The notes under the pieces are model-generated. The model had not been told where the DNA came from, ran no database searches, and was given only the letters and a program-made list of their open reading frames with translations. The position numbers were made by a program, and so were the translations under genes. From Pezizomycotina sp. ARF18 (Eukaryota; Ascomycota), in contig AZLU01000004.1 in NCBI GenBank assembly GCA_002224055.1, forward strand, positions 1 through 64,000: 64,000 nucleotides of DNA, given 5' to 3'. Positions 45,784 to 58,693 of this stretch are shown one piece after another; within the stretch, counting starts at the first letter, position 1, and every line of letters begins with the position of its first letter.

Positions 45784-48700
45784 CTAACTCCTCTTCCTCT
45801 TCTTCCCCTTCCCGCCGCCACCGTCTTCTGCGATCCTATGCTTCCTTCCTTCCTTCCTCCAATACTCCCCCTTCTCCCTCTTCTCCGCGCCTCGCGCATC
45901 GTATTATTCTCCTCGACTTTCTTCCTGTACTCCTTCCTCTTCTCCTCCCTCTTCTCCGCCCTCTTCGCTTCCTTCTCGTTGCGTATCGTCCGTAACTTCT
46001 GTAGCAAATCGCGTGCTTTGCGTTCTTCTCCTGTGAGTAGGACAGCGCGCTTCTGCATGTACGTCGCCTTCTTTTGCGGTTTCATGGCGCGGATTTGAGA
46101 GGCGAAGGGTAGTGAGGATTGGAGAGCTTTGGGGACGCGGAGGGGGTTGAAGTGCCGTGTTGGCCGTTCGATTTTCTGGAATTTTATTAGTTTTAATTTT
46201 TAATGGCCATAAAAAAAACAATAGTGACGTTGTGGGAGAAGGGGGAGAAAAAAGGAAGAAATAACGTACCTGATACTTCGAATTCCCCAACAACGGCGTG
46301 GCTATCCTTCCTCCCGTCTAACCTGCCCCGTAAGCCTCATCTCCGCAATCCCGGAACCACCAAGACTCGTCGTCATCGGATTGTAAAATTTCCGCGGCTT
46401 AATGGGATACCACGCTCTCAAAAACACGATATCGCTCATGAGTATTTTATCTTCGAACGTAGCGCGGAAGTGACCGTCGGGTTTACTCAGCGCCCGTTTA
46501 ATCTGGCCGCGTATGCCCGAAACGGTGCGTACCGCCGCGCCCTCGAATTTCGCCACTTCGAGCGCGGAGGAGAACATGTCGCGGATGAACGCCGTGTTTT
46601 TGAAGATCTTGTACGGTACGCCCGTGAGTTTTAATTTCTTACTATTTCGGTGGACTCGTCGACGCTGAGGACTACGCCGGTGGCTGCGACGCGGAAGCCT
46701 GGCGTAGCGTTATTAGAAAGGGATTGGAAGCACGCGAAGCCCGTGTTCGGCGCTATAAGCGGTCCGTAGAGCGTACCGACGCAGTGCATGTTCCGGTGTG
46801 TACTTCAGCATGCGGTTCCTCGTGCGGGAGTCGCTGAGGCTGTATATCGGAATACTCTGGAACCTGCGCCATCCAAACTAAAAATAAGCGGGTCGTTGGT
46901 TTTGAGGATCTTCTTGTGCCACCTGTGCCTCTTTATCCGGACCTGCAAGAACCCGAAGCGGTCTTCCGTCGCCGTGAGTCCACCGACGAGTATGGGCTGC
47001 TTCGGATCGAAAAACTCGATGAATTCTGCGGGTACGAACGAGAGGACGATGCGCGCGTACGTGCCCGCGCGGAAACCTTCGATGCGAACGCGCGTGGAAT
47101 CGTCGAGGTCGTCGAGCTCGGCTTTGTTCACGTCGAGCTGCTTGCTCATCTTCGACTTCTGGGCTTCGTACCAGTCGTCCTCTCCGAACTCTTCCTCTTC
47201 ACCTTCTAAACCGGATTTATCGTTGCGGAGGGCCTCGCCGTCTTCCTCCTCGAAGCGCAAGCGGAGTTCTTCCTTCTTGCGGGCGTTACGTTCGCGCTCT
47301 ACTTCGAGTGATTCGGCCGGTTTGTCTTCAGGTTTCGATGAAGATTTCCCTTCGACTTTCTCACCGGTCTCGAGGTCCTCGTAGCCGCCGTCACCTTCGG
47401 AGTCGCCGTCATCGCCGAAGCCTGAGAATTCGTCGTCATCGTCGCCCTCATCTCCGCTTCCCGCGCCTCTTTTTCTCCCAGGAGATCGGCTGTGATAAAG
47501 CGCCGCCGGAGGTCTTCCATTCGGATCTCATTCTGCTTCCACTTTGCCTCCAGCGCTTGGAAATCGTAGACGGGGAGATTTCTATCTTGGAAGAGTTCAG
47601 ACTTTTCAACAACCTCGGGTGCCTTCTTGAAGAAGTCTTCTTCTTCATCCTCGTTGTTTCCAGCATCCTCGTCTTGTTCCGATTCGTCATCTTTCTCGCC
47701 GGTCCAGAGCTTGACGACGTCCTCGGGGCTGACATCCTCGTCGTAAAGCAGACTGCTGAGGTCTTTCCGCCTGCGCGCGCCGTTGGAAGATAGAAGCCCG
47801 TTGCCCATGTTGTTCTTCCACCGCACAGCATCATCATCATCATCATCATCATCCTCATCGGAACCCATATCCTCATCGTCAAAATCCTGATCAGATACAT
47901 CGGAAACGGAACCAATCTCGGAGTCGGTATCGGCGTACGCAACATCGCCATCGGCCTCGGACTCTTTAGAGTTAGCCTTCAACAGTCCTATGGATTTTCC
48001 GTTGGTGCCATTTTCTAGCTCGTAGCCCCCCATTCCCTCATCATCATCCTCGTCGAACTCCCCATTGAGCTCATCGTCATCCTCACTATCGTCGTCGCCT
48101 TCGTCATCGAACTGCTGCTCGTCACTAGCAGGTACACCTCGCGCTGAACGTTTCGTCGTTCTGCCCGTATCCACAACGTCGGTAATTTCCTTGGTATTAC
48201 TGAACAGCCTAATGCCTTCTCCATTGCCAATACCGGAGTCGCCGAGTAAACCTTGCCGACCTTGCAGTCCGACGACCAGCCGCTCACCGATGCCTTTATC
48301 CATGATATCTTCCTCTTCCTCTCCTTCTTCGCCCTTATTACCACCGAAGCTTTGCGTCTTCACGTCGATATACACCGCATCTTTGTCAACGAGGACTCCA
48401 CCGACGTCGCTCATGGGAGCGTACAGCAGCTTCTGCTTATCCCCAACCTCTTCCGTTTCTTCTCTGGATCACCCTCGGCGCGTTGCACGGCCTGCGGCGT
48501 CGGACACGGGTCTGCGAGCCCTTCGACGGATAAAACGCTCAGGTCGCCGACACCGGGTATGTGCACCCTTCCATCTACGGCGGGGAAATTCGTACCGCGG
48601 AGGTAACCGTACAGCGCCACGGACCTGTCGCACTTGGGGTTCCTCTCCACGATCGCCGGGTCGGTGAGGTCTACCATCCTATCCGCCACCATGTACGAGT

Positions 48701-49624
48701 GCGAGTTCCTCCAAACCAGTGGCCGCGGGTTTTTCATAACGCTGATGAACCTCGACAAGTTCAAAACTTCCCTGTCCGGATACCGCCCATTGATAACACC
48801 AGAAAGATAGAAAAGCTTGGCGCCTTGGTAAAGTTCACTCCAAAAGCGGTGTTTTAGCCTCTTCTTCGCTGCCTTTAAAGTTGCTTGCGATTTGAACAGG
48901 TCTAGGTGGGTTAGGATGCCGAAGATGTTCGACGGCATGCCGTGGCATGAGAGGATGTTGAGGAACTCCATCGTCTCCATTTCGAAGCCGAAGTTGCCGT
49001 CGATGAGGAGCAGGACGATGTCGGCGATCTTGGAGACGTCGATCATGGATGTCAGGGAGGCGTCGCACTCGATGAACGTCAGGCGGCGTTTTTTTGAGGA
49101 TACGACGGTTACGGGGCCGGAGATTTGGGAGAGGGTGTGTTTGGTGTAGCGGCGGACGAGTGATTTGATGAGCGTTGTTTTGCCGGTCTGTAATAGTAGA
49201 GTAGCTATTTAGTAGAGTGGAAATGAGAACTGAAGATGTTGGATTGACTTACTCCGGGTGGTCCGACTACTGCGACGACGAGAGGTGGCGCTTCCTCCGG
49301 CAGGCGGTCCACCAGCGGGACGTGCAGCTTCTTTTCTTTGAGCTATAGTGAAAATAGAAAGGTAAGCAAGGTATAGATATCATTGCGACTCCATTGGATA
49401 GTTATCTCTCACATCATGACTCCTCTTCGCCTGCTTCGCGAGCTTTCCTGGGTTTGCGAAGGCGAAGGCTTTTGGATTTCGACCTGCAGATAAGAGAACC
49501 TGAATGTTAGTGCAATTGAGTCCTGTAGAGGCTAGAAACGACGGCAAGAAGCTTACGCACCACCAGTATGTTTCGGCTTCTTCTTCGCCTTAACTGGCCT
49601 GTGAGGCCGATTGGACTGATCCAT
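45784..49624 (-). CDS. BMS1: Ribosome biogenesis GTPase Bms1
   Basis: Bms1 works in the small-subunit processome and binds Rcl1 in 40S assembly. The ATG at 49624 gives [20 protein letters not shown]. The G domain has its P-loop [18 protein letters not shown], interrupted by an intron of about 60 bases just after GPPG (ends near 49190), then [28 protein letters not shown] and the AARP2CN-type [12 protein letters not shown] long acidic middle (47600-48300) includes a GAT codon run at 47827-47860. The C-terminal Bms1/Tsr1 domain includes [20 protein letters not shown] and FYNPMTTSL, then after an intron (about 46173-46268) [18 protein letters not shown]. It ends [11 protein letters not shown] at 45784. 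About 1,150 residues, normal for the family. A few frame changes are visible near 47450 and 46660. Confidence 0.92.
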
Positions 49625-50125
49625 TGCTGCAATTTGTCTTGCGAGATCGTGGTTGGCGGGATTGATTGATTGATGTAGAGGTTAAAAAAAAAAAAAAAAA
49701 AAAAAAAAAGGTTCGGTTGAAAAAGAGATAAACCTTGATAAAAAAAAAGGGAACTGGTTGACTGGGCGTTTAAAGATTTTCGGAAGTAGCCGCCCAGATT
49801 AAATTAATCAGATGATCTTATCTAATCGGATAAAAAGGATCTAAGGAAATAAAAAATTCTGCTTCATTCTCTTCGCCTTGCTTTACCTTCCCACTTTAGG
49901 ACCCCTCCTTGCTCTTACCTCATTGCCGCAGATAAAAGAGCCGGTAGTTTCGTATAGTAATAAAATTTTACATCCCAGTATAATAAACCGCTGCAGAAAA
50001 TCCTGCCCTTGTTTAACAAAAACATCTCACGAGAAGAAATCGCCAAAGGTCAATTGGGATCGAATTTCAAGTAATACCTTCTTTCTCCTCTTGTAGCTGG
50101 TCAATCCGTCTATTGGCCTTCAACA
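49625..50125. promoter_or_regulatory. Shared divergent promoter of BMS1 and IDH2
   Basis: A 0.5-kb region between two genes transcribed apart. An A run of about 26 at 49684-49709 and a second A run near 49741-49749 are likely nucleosome-excluding tracts. No particular factor site can be claimed. Confidence 0.5.
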
Positions 50126-51650
50126 ATGTTTAGATCAGTAGCTTCGAGGCAATTGCTGTGTGCTGGCAGGCCGCTGGCGAACCCGGCACGGATAGCTTCA
50201 GTACGTCATTCGACCTAGTTCTCCGTCGCTCAATTGGAATCAATTGGAATCACTTGTAGTGAAATTGGATTGTAATAAGTTCGCTAACTAGAATTCATAT
50301 ACTTTGCAGCCGATATTCGCGAGAGGATTCGCAGCGGGGCAGGAGCCGAAGATAGGGCACTACGCCGGCCAGAAGAATGCGAATGTTAGTACCTCAATTG
50401 CCCTTTTTTCTCGAATAATCACACCTAGCGATTGAACGTCTAGCCACTGGCGATAAGCAGCCGCTTCGCTTCATAAAAGGGATACTTCAGACGCTGCGAT
50501 TTCTCTAAAGATGACGCCTTTGCAGCAAGCATAACCTTCTAACATCACTCTTCCAATTATTATCATCTTAGGGAAACTACACGGTCTCCCTCATCGAAGG
50601 CGACGGCATCGGCCCCGAAATCTCCAAATCCATAAAGGACATCTTCGCCGCCGCCAACGTCCCCATCGAGTGGGAACCAATCGACGTCTCCCCGATCCTC
50701 GTAGATGGCAAGACCTCCATCCCCCCCGAAGCCATAACATCCATCGAAAAAAACCTCATCGCCCTCAAAGGTCCCCTCGCCACTCCCATCGGTAAAGGTC
50801 ACGTCTCCCTCAACCTAACCCTCCGCAGAACCTTCAACCTCTTCGCCAACGTCCGCCCGTGCGTCTCCGTCGTCGGTTACAAGACGCTGTACGATAACGT
50901 CGACACGGTCCTCATCCGCGAGAACACCGAGGGGGAATATTCGGGCATCGAGCACGTCGTCGTCGACGGTGTGGTGCAGTCCATCAAGCTGATCACCCGC
51001 AAGGCTTCCGAGCGCGTGCTCCGATACGCATTCCAGTACGCCGAAGCCGTCGGTAAGCCGAAGGTCCGCGTCGTGCATAAGGCTACCATCATGAAGATGT
51101 CCGACGGCTTGTTCCTGGATACGGCGAAGAGGATCAGCGAGGAGTTCCCCAATATCGAGTTCGACAGCGAGCTGCTGGATAATACGTGCTTGAGGATCGT
51201 GTCGGATCCCGCGCCGTACAACGATAAGGTTTTGGTCATGTATGCACCACAATTTTTCCCCCTCTACTTTATTACCTTGCTTGTCTTTTTTCAATTTTGC
51301 TAATTACTGCTCACCAGGCCCAACCTCTACGGTGACATCCTCTCCGACATGTGCGCCGGCCTCATCGGCGGTCTCGGCCTCACACCCTCGGTAACATCGG
51401 CGACAAGTGCTCCATCTTCGAAGCCGTCCACGGTTCCGCCCCCGACATCGCCGGAAAGGGACTCGCGAACCCCACCGCCCTCCTGCTCTCGTCGATGATG
51501 ATGCTCAGGCACATGGGCCTCAACGACTATGCCGAGAGGATCCAGAAGGCTGCCATGGATACCCTCGCGGAAGGAAAAGCGCTGACGGGCGATCTGGGCG
51601 GGAAGGCGAAGACGGATGAGTATGCGCAGGCTATTATTGACCATCTTTAA
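50126..51650 (+). CDS. IDH2: NAD-dependent isocitrate dehydrogenase, subunit 2
   Basis: This is the catalytic subunit of the mitochondrial TCA-cycle enzyme that oxidises isocitrate to 2-oxoglutarate, in an octamer with Idh1. Exons are 50126-50200 (Arg-rich presequence [11 protein letters not shown]), 50310-50384, 50572-51239 and 51318-51650. Visible motifs are [41 protein letters not shown], the isocitrate-binding [15 protein letters not shown], and [20 protein letters not shown]. Sequence and intact active-site residues match Idh2 better than Idh1. Length is normal at about 380. One G is missing near 51390 (TCGGTAAC for SGN), again in a G run. Confidence 0.94.
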
Positions 51651-53185
51651 ACCTCTTAAAGGAAGTGGACGAGTGATAAGAGATGGGCATTATTACGTTT
51701 AAATCGAAGTACATAAAAAAAAATTTCCGAGATATCATACGTCACACATAACTATTATTCATGTTTTCTTTGGCTACTCATGTTTTCTTCCATTGCGGTG
51801 TACTACTAAACTAATAAGAATTAAATATTCTCTACTTCAAATGAAGGGGAATAAATGATATTCGTATTCAATAGATGATAGTGATCATGTTGTTTTCGCA
51901 CTTCCTGAAAATTATAGTTGAACTATGGCCCAATCATGGTAGAACTATGGTTGAACCATGGTTGAACCATGGTCGAACCACGGTCGAACCATGAGCCACA
52001 TGTGGCACCGCTCTCATAGTGGCTTGATAGAGACCAGCTTCTACATGGATCTCGAGACTCTTCAGGCTACGCAGCTCTCCGGATTGCAATTTGAAATAGA
52101 AGCTACTTAAGTGATAAATAAAAATGTATCGATATTTCCGTTTGGGTTTTAGATACCTAGCCGTGAATATCAAGGAGAAGGAGAACGTTGCTCTTCACAT
52201 CCCGTTTTCACTCTCTTTTTCAACTATGATATATTGGCATTACTTCCTCGAACGCTCCGTATATTCCCCCCCCCCCTCTCGTAAATGAATGAGGAATAGG
52301 AGACAAAAGGGATACTACGGTCGAAAAGAGTATTAGAAAACCTAACCTTTTTATCTATCTATGTATCTGTTTATTTATTTTCTTAAAGAAATCCTTTCAT
52401 GTGTTAGCTTGGTAGAAACACTTTCTCTTTTATTCGTAATCAATAACAGGTAGTAAACATTTCACGGTAAAATAATATCTCGATCGGTTCTCAGTGAGTC
52501 ATAAATTGATCTTGAATTTATTTTCAGTTGGTCTTTTAATTGGTCCTTCAATTGGTATACAATTCTCCTTTCTCTTCTACTAAAACCCTTATCGTCCCAG
52601 GAAATAGTGCACATGTAGATAATTTATAATAAAATGTAATAGTTAGATAGCAAGTTAAGTTAGATATAAACCAATTACATCGCTCAACGCATATAAAATC
52701 AACGAGGCCAAAAAAAAAAAAAAATGTTGCAGAGCGGAAAACCACTGCTTATCTCGCAGGGAATGGGAACGCATACTGTAAAAAATATTTGCATCGAAGG
52801 TTAGAGAGAATATAACGTTAAAAAAACAGATAGGAGCAAAAAAGAAAACTTTCTGTCATAGATGGTTGTCGTTAGCTTCGTCAAAGAAAAAGGAAAATTT
52901 TAAGAACGGCCGTTAAATGGAGAGTAGGATGAGAACTAAATATCAAAACATTTTTAGGAAGAACGTAGAAAAAATGGAAAACCGGTCACTGAAAATGCAG
53001 CAAGAAAAAAAACAAAAACTTTCTCGTGGAATAAAAAAGCTTCCAATTAGTACAATGGGAAACATAGTCAGGACTCCACGAAAGGTTATCGGGTTAAATG
53101 TCCTGCCTCAACTTTAAGTAACGCATGCCTATTTTCAGACTACGCAGAGAAACATATTGGTACAAAATTTACAGACAACTCGCCC
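51651..53185. other. Intergenic, with a short palindromic repeat array
   Basis: No gene recognised. It contains the TGGTTGAACCA array (51914-52006), an A run at 52710-52723 and a C run at 52268-52277. A Lys-rich 66-codon frame at 52917-53117 has no family. Confidence 0.45.
51914..52006. repeat. Array of palindromic 11-mers beside a 12-base palindrome
   Basis: About six consecutive units of the form TGGTTGAACCA (variants with TCG or TAG in the centre) stand at about 11-12 base spacing. Each unit is nearly self-complementary. The array ends at the perfect palindrome GCCACATGTGGC (51995-52006). A related, rearranged set lies at 58558-58650. Confidence 0.7.
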
Positions 53186-55427
53186 TCACAGGAAAGAGCT
53201 CATGTCATGATACAGGCCTGACGGCCCTCTCCGCCATGTCTCCGCCATAATAACGGGAGGTCGCGGAGAGACGTGGCCGGCAGGCGCAGAAGTGGCTGTA
53301 ACTCCACCTGTAGCTGCGGCGGCCGCAGCTTGCTTTACGCGATTTGCCGCAGAGACGTTCTCGATCGTCTTCTTTATCCGCTTGATTCTGTGCTCGTGTA
53401 TCTGGGCCGAAGCCTCCGCTGAGCTCCTTATCCGGTCGCCGTCCTTCCGCGGAACAGAAGTCCCGCTGCTACCACCGGCTCCGCCATGCTGCTGTTGCTG
53501 GTGCTGGTGCTGGTAAGCATACACTTCCTCTTCGTCATCGTCGTCATCCTCATCCTCGTCGTTGCGGTGCAAGGCATCGTGTCGAGTTCACGGTCGAGGT
53601 CGTCTCCGATATCGGAGCATGAGCATCTCCCATATAGGAATCTCCATCGTCGTCAGTTTCAGCTCCCGCACTGGAACCAGGCCCCGTAGATTGCCATACA
53701 CGCCGTATCAGGTTCGAATGTGCTTGTGCTTGGGAAGCGGGGAGGGATCGTGAGGGGATTTGGGAGCATTGGTTTGTGGCTGAGAATGTGGCGGCTGTTG
53801 TGAGCTCTGCTGGCTCGATGGCTTTTGGGAATGACCAGGAGAGGAAAGGAACATAAGTGACTCGACGGCATCTTGCTCCATAGCATGCGTTGTAGCTGTC
53901 GGCCGAGTTGGCGTAATAGGAAACTCCGTACTCGCCGTCGAGAAATTACTTACGGCAGAAAGGTTACTGACACTCTGCTGGAGGTTAGGCGGCGGTGCTC
54001 CTCTTCGCCGGCGCGAAGCAAACGAATCTGGATGGTGCTCCCGTGCGAAGGGACGAGGCTGCTGTTGTTGGATAATTGGGGCGGCGGGAGCTAGATGTCG
54101 AGATTGGGAGTCTGGTAGGGGAGGAGCGAGAGCAGAAGGTGCATGCGGTGGAGATGTGTAGCCTCGTGCAGCGAGGTACTTTGCAGTATGTGGGTTAGAT
54201 GTGTGATCTCTCCAAAAAGACTCGTACGTGCGTTCGCCAGTGACGCTTGAGAAGGAGGATTGAGGTGTAAGGCTTGGAGGCTGGTGGTGTTGTTCGCTGT
54301 GATGGCGTTGATGTCTAATGTCGTGTTCTATCGGCATAATTCAGTGGCTTGGGACATCTGGCTCTCATTCAATGCAGCTTGCTCGTTCGTGATACCCTCC
54401 CCGGAATATTCTCGCTTCAATCCTCCTATCCGCGCTGCTGGTCTGATCGGGCGGAACCTGGTGACATATTCATAGAAGGAGAACGCGATAGTCCGATCTG
54501 ACGAGCTGTGGCGTAATTCTCCTCTACCTGGTCGATTGTTTGGTTTGCCAGCCTTTTTGGACCTTCATCATTGCGTATGACAACCGGGTTTTGAGAGTCG
54601 AGGAAAGCTGCAAAAAAAAAAAATATTAACTTGCCAGTCCAACAAAATGATTTCCCAGAAATTGAAAGAACGAGATGTATATTCTACGTGCAATGGAGAA
54701 TTTTATGGGCTAAAACGAGGCAATTTGAGATGGAGTTGAGGATTGAAATGACAATTCCATTCCAATTCCTTAATTAGAGCATACCTCCACAATTCTCGTC
54801 TTATCGCAGTCGATTTTCCGGAAAGTTGAGGCGTTCGGTAGAGAACTGCTCAATCCTTTGACCGCACCGGTGGCGGTGCGCTTGGCTCCTACAGTACCAC
54901 CGCCGGGCTCCCGGGAGCTTGCATATTCGGCGGCGTGACGACATCTTTCTCAGTTCAGGCTGAGTTTGGGGAGCTCCTCGATAGAAGCGGTCGTACGGTC
55001 GATTCTGCTTCCGGTTGTGATTGTTGTGGTTGCTCTGATGATTGCTCTAATGGTTGCTGCTGCTGCTGATGCGGTGGCTTTGGCGGCATGATGAGGCGGG
55101 GTAACCTCCTCTTTCATCCGCACCGACGAATTGGCGTCTTCTACGTCTACTTCAGTTGGAGCCTGCGAAAGCAAGCTGGAAGAGGCATTCATTGTTGGAG
55201 GTTGAAAAGATGCAGCTGGTGCTGGTGAAATTGACGTGCGCGGTTGAATTCGACTGTTTTCCGCAATTTTGTCGGTTTGGGTTGACGCGTTGGATTTCGC
55301 CGTCGTCGTGCCGTGGGACTAATGCCGCTGGCTGTTCCTTCTCGTACTGAGTCGAAACCTGAGACGATGGCGGGAAACCCGGCAGCTCACTGTCTGCCGG
55401 GGCAGAAACTATCGACGCCTGTGACAT
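53186..55427 (-). CDS. Low-complexity regulatory protein, possibly Whi5-like
   Basis: The ATG at 55427 gives MSQASIVSAPADSELPGFPP. A Ser/Gln-rich part is followed, after an intron at about 54610-54785 (ending in a T tract and CAG), by LDSQNPVVIRNDEGPKR. A long frame (53708-54337) has AKYLAARGYTSPPHAPSALA and the short motif VESLMFLSSPGHSQ. The C-terminal part (53186-53572) carries a D/E run, His/Gln runs and IHEHRIKRIKKTIENV. The LMFLSSPG motif resembles the conserved motif I recall from Whi5/Nrm1 G1/S repressors of filamentous fungi, but I do not see a clear GTB helix, so the assignment is tentative. Single-base breaks are again likely, as the parts lie in different frames. Confidence 0.45.
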
Positions 55428-57524
55428 TCGAGTTCAATATTCGTATTCTTCGCGAGAATATAGTCTGATATGACCCTTTAGGGTCCGTTTTGTTGTTGTT
55501 GTTTGTTGTTGTTGTGTTGTTATTGTTGATGGTTTCCGATAAAAAAAAAGGACGCTGGGTTTGTTGTGGTAAAAAGACAAATTTTGACTTGGGTCTTTTT
55601 CAATCCTCAGACAAAAGGGAAAAAAAAATTGCCTCTTTTTTTCTCTAATAAAAAACTCTTTTTTGCTTCAAACGCCCAAGTAACACACACACACACGCTG
55701 TCAAACAACCCACCACTGCACCAGTCGCTTTATTTTTCCCAGGGCGGTTAAGTTGAAAGATGGCTGGGATCCCTTTTTGAAACAGCGAAACAGAACGAGA
55801 GAATTAGAACCGAGCAAGATAATTGCTTAATTACTTAATGTGCAATTGAGTAATGGAAACGAAGGGAGGTATATATGGTTGTTTGAGGAAAGAGAGCAGA
55901 GACGTTGCACGAGAAAGTCGATATAATTGAGAGAACTGAAGGAATTATGAGAGAATAAAAAAGATGAAAAGGATAGAAAAGTAAATACAAGAATAAAGCA
56001 AAAAAGGTATACACGGTAGCAATGAAAAGACCAGATGAGATACAATTGCAAGTAGAAAAAAATCTTAAAATAAAGGACAGCTCAACAAGGCAAAGCCTAT
56101 ATGACTCGAAAAAAAGACCAAATGTTATTATTATCAACGCAAAAATTACTTCAAAAAGCGTAATAGAGTATAACAGGGGAAGTTTTATCCAGAACAGCCT
56201 TGAAGATATTCTTGTGAAGAAACAGTCAAAAGCGAAAGAGGACCAAAAGAGCAAAGGAAAGGGAACGAAACGCTTCACGACACGAATAATCCACAGGCCA
56301 AGAAGTGGAAAGAGCAAAAAAAAGACGCTGAAGACGAAAGGGAACACACCGTGTAATACCTAATTCAAAGTTCGTTCGAAATAATAATTATTGTAAATAA
56401 GATGCAGCACCGCTCGAGGGCGTAAAAAACGAGTGAGAAAGCGCCTAGATGAAACCCCCATCAGAACGACTGCAGACCTTTAAAGAGAATGTTTGAGGTC
56501 TTTACACGTACCTACCTGCTTCTCTCAGGCGCATACACGCTTCCTTCTTTACTTGAGATGGGAAGAAGGAGAGAGTAAAGGAATTTTTAAAGATCCACCG
56601 CGATAGATACTCTGTCTGGATATTGAGACGGATATGACTCGGGGCAGACGTGGGCCAGTGGGCAGTGAGAGTGGGTAGGATGGGGAGACACGTCCGCTAT
56701 TGGTCGCTTTTTTTTTGTCCGTTTAAAAAGGAAAGAAACCCCCCCCAAGAAGCACCCGCGTACCTACTTCTTGCTTGCACAGGAAAAGGGAAAAAAAAAA
56801 AAAAGAAAAGAAGGAAGATGGGAAAGAATGGAAGGGAAAGAGTAAACGAACGTTTGAGCAACAGAATATTTTAGTAAGGATCTTGCAGTGTGAGAAATAC
56901 TTGAAGAATATATAAAATCTTTGATTTTGAGGAAGAAGAAAAGAGTCGACGCGTCTAGAAAAATATGTACTTATATTTAGATTCTCTGCAGGATTAAAAA
57001 AAAAAAAAAAAAAAGCTTTCAAAGGAATAAATATAATTGGAGGAGGCTGGTTTATGAGATGTTAAGAAAGAGAACGACGATGCTTCTTTATTCTTTATTC
57101 TGTTAATGCACAGTGGGGTGTGTGGGAATTAAATATATATATATATATATATATTAAATAAAAAAAAAATAAAAAAATAAATAAGAGACCACGAGGAGGG
57201 GGATCTCGGTCTAGAATTACCGTGAATATGAAGTGGGTTTCGTTTTGCTGAGAGAAGGGAAGGAAGGAGGAGTATCCGCCAGAAACTCGAGGACTTTGGA
57301 AAAAAAAAAACTTCCCTTCTAGCGTGCTTTGCTTTGCTCACGTTATATCTTCAGCGACTACTTTAAATTCATTCTTCCTTCGCCTTCTGCGCGTGAATTT
57401 GCATTTGGCCTAAAAGTCCAACACCACCTGCAACACGCTCGCACGTTATCTCTTCGCCTGCAGGTTGCTGCTGCATTAGCCTCGACTGTTTACCGTAGGT
57501 ATTGGTTGACCCCATCACTGTTTC

Positions 57525-58693
57525 TTTTTTTTTTTTTTTTTTTTTTTTTAACAATACTGTAGTTCAACGAAAAAGTTTTGGAAAGGCATCCGGATCTAGG
57601 GTAATGTTCTTAACATGACTTGGTTTAGGGCATGTTCGTTTCAATATTTGATGAATATAGAGAACTCGAGGAAGAGACTCGAGAAATCCCAGTTGAAGAT
57701 TATACACACCTTCATGTGTGTTTTTATTAATATATGAAAAAAACACGATCACGATTATGATCGTATCCTACTCCGATCTATATCTCGATTTTTTTTTTTT
57801 TTTTTTTTTTTAAATTATGTCCCATGTGATTATGCTCTGCAATAAAAAATCGCGTCCTTAACGGGCGCAGCATGCACAAACCTGACGTGAGGTAGTACGC
57901 GGAATTATTATACTAGCTAAGTGTGGATGCTGAGACTTCTGTGACAGGGAAATTTTTTTTTTTTTTTTCTTATCAATTTTGGCGCCATCTACTAAAAAAG
58001 AAAAAAGGTCCTCGTGACGGCAAAGTTTTTTTTTTTTTTTTTTTTAGCAAAGTTTTCGTAGACTTCCTCGATCGAGGCGAGTTGCTCAAGGCAGCTCCAG
58101 ATCTCGTTGAACAGAAGGGAAAAAAGAAGAGTTTGCCGGTTTGATTTTTTCGTATTTTTTCTCTTTTTTCTTTTTTCTTTCCAAAATCAATTTCTCGATC
58201 GTCAATAAACACGATGACAAAAGAAATACAAATATTTACCATTTCGATAACTTAAATGCTTTAAAAACCCAGTTTCGCAGTTTCACACAAGAAATCTCAC
58301 TCTTACCATACTTACCGTGTTCCAAAAGGAGCTCTATAACTGATAAGAGAAAGTGTATCTACCTTCTTTTTTTTTTTTTTTTTTTTCCTTTTTTTGACCT
58401 ATTCCTGTCACCGTTGCAAATCGTTATTGCTCAATCTGCAAGTCATCTTTCTCTCTTACATTTTTCCTCGTTTTAAATTTCCTTTGGTGGTAATGCTCAA
58501 CCTTCTCGCACGCGTCTTCCCTGTCGGGTTTAAGGGTTTGCGCCACTACCAGTTCCCGCCACATGTGGCTTTTCTACCTTGTGCGACGATCCTTGTGCCG
58601 TGTTTGAACCATGAATTATTATGGTTGAAGTGTGGTTGAACCACTTGCATGATTGCAACGATCTAACAGTGGATGTTTTTTTTTTTTTTTTTT
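57525..58693. repeat. Cluster of six long T runs
   Basis: T runs on the plus strand lie at 57525-57549 (25), 57789-57811 (23), 57953-57968 (16), 58026-58045 (20), 58367-58386 (20) and 58676-58693 (18). All have the same orientation. Run lengths are uncertain given the indel errors elsewhere. Confidence 0.85.
58558..58650. repeat. Second copy of GCCACATGTGGC with TGGTTGAACC units
   Basis: The perfect palindrome GCCACATGTGGC stands at 58558-58569, followed 35 bases later by TTTGAACCAT, ATGGTTGAAG and TGGTTGAACCAC. The same two motifs occur at 51914-52006 in the opposite order, so this is a small dispersed repeat family. Confidence 0.6.

Noticed and set aside
47827-47860. CAT trinucleotide microsatellite
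   Set aside because: It is the complement of Asp codons in the acidic region of BMS1, a coding run rather than a separate repeat feature.
55835-56363. Overlapping open frames on both strands, one with many Leu/Phe like a membrane protein
   Set aside because: The strands mirror each other (Lys-rich versus Phe/Leu-rich), as purine/pyrimidine bias produces; no motif, start context or introns.
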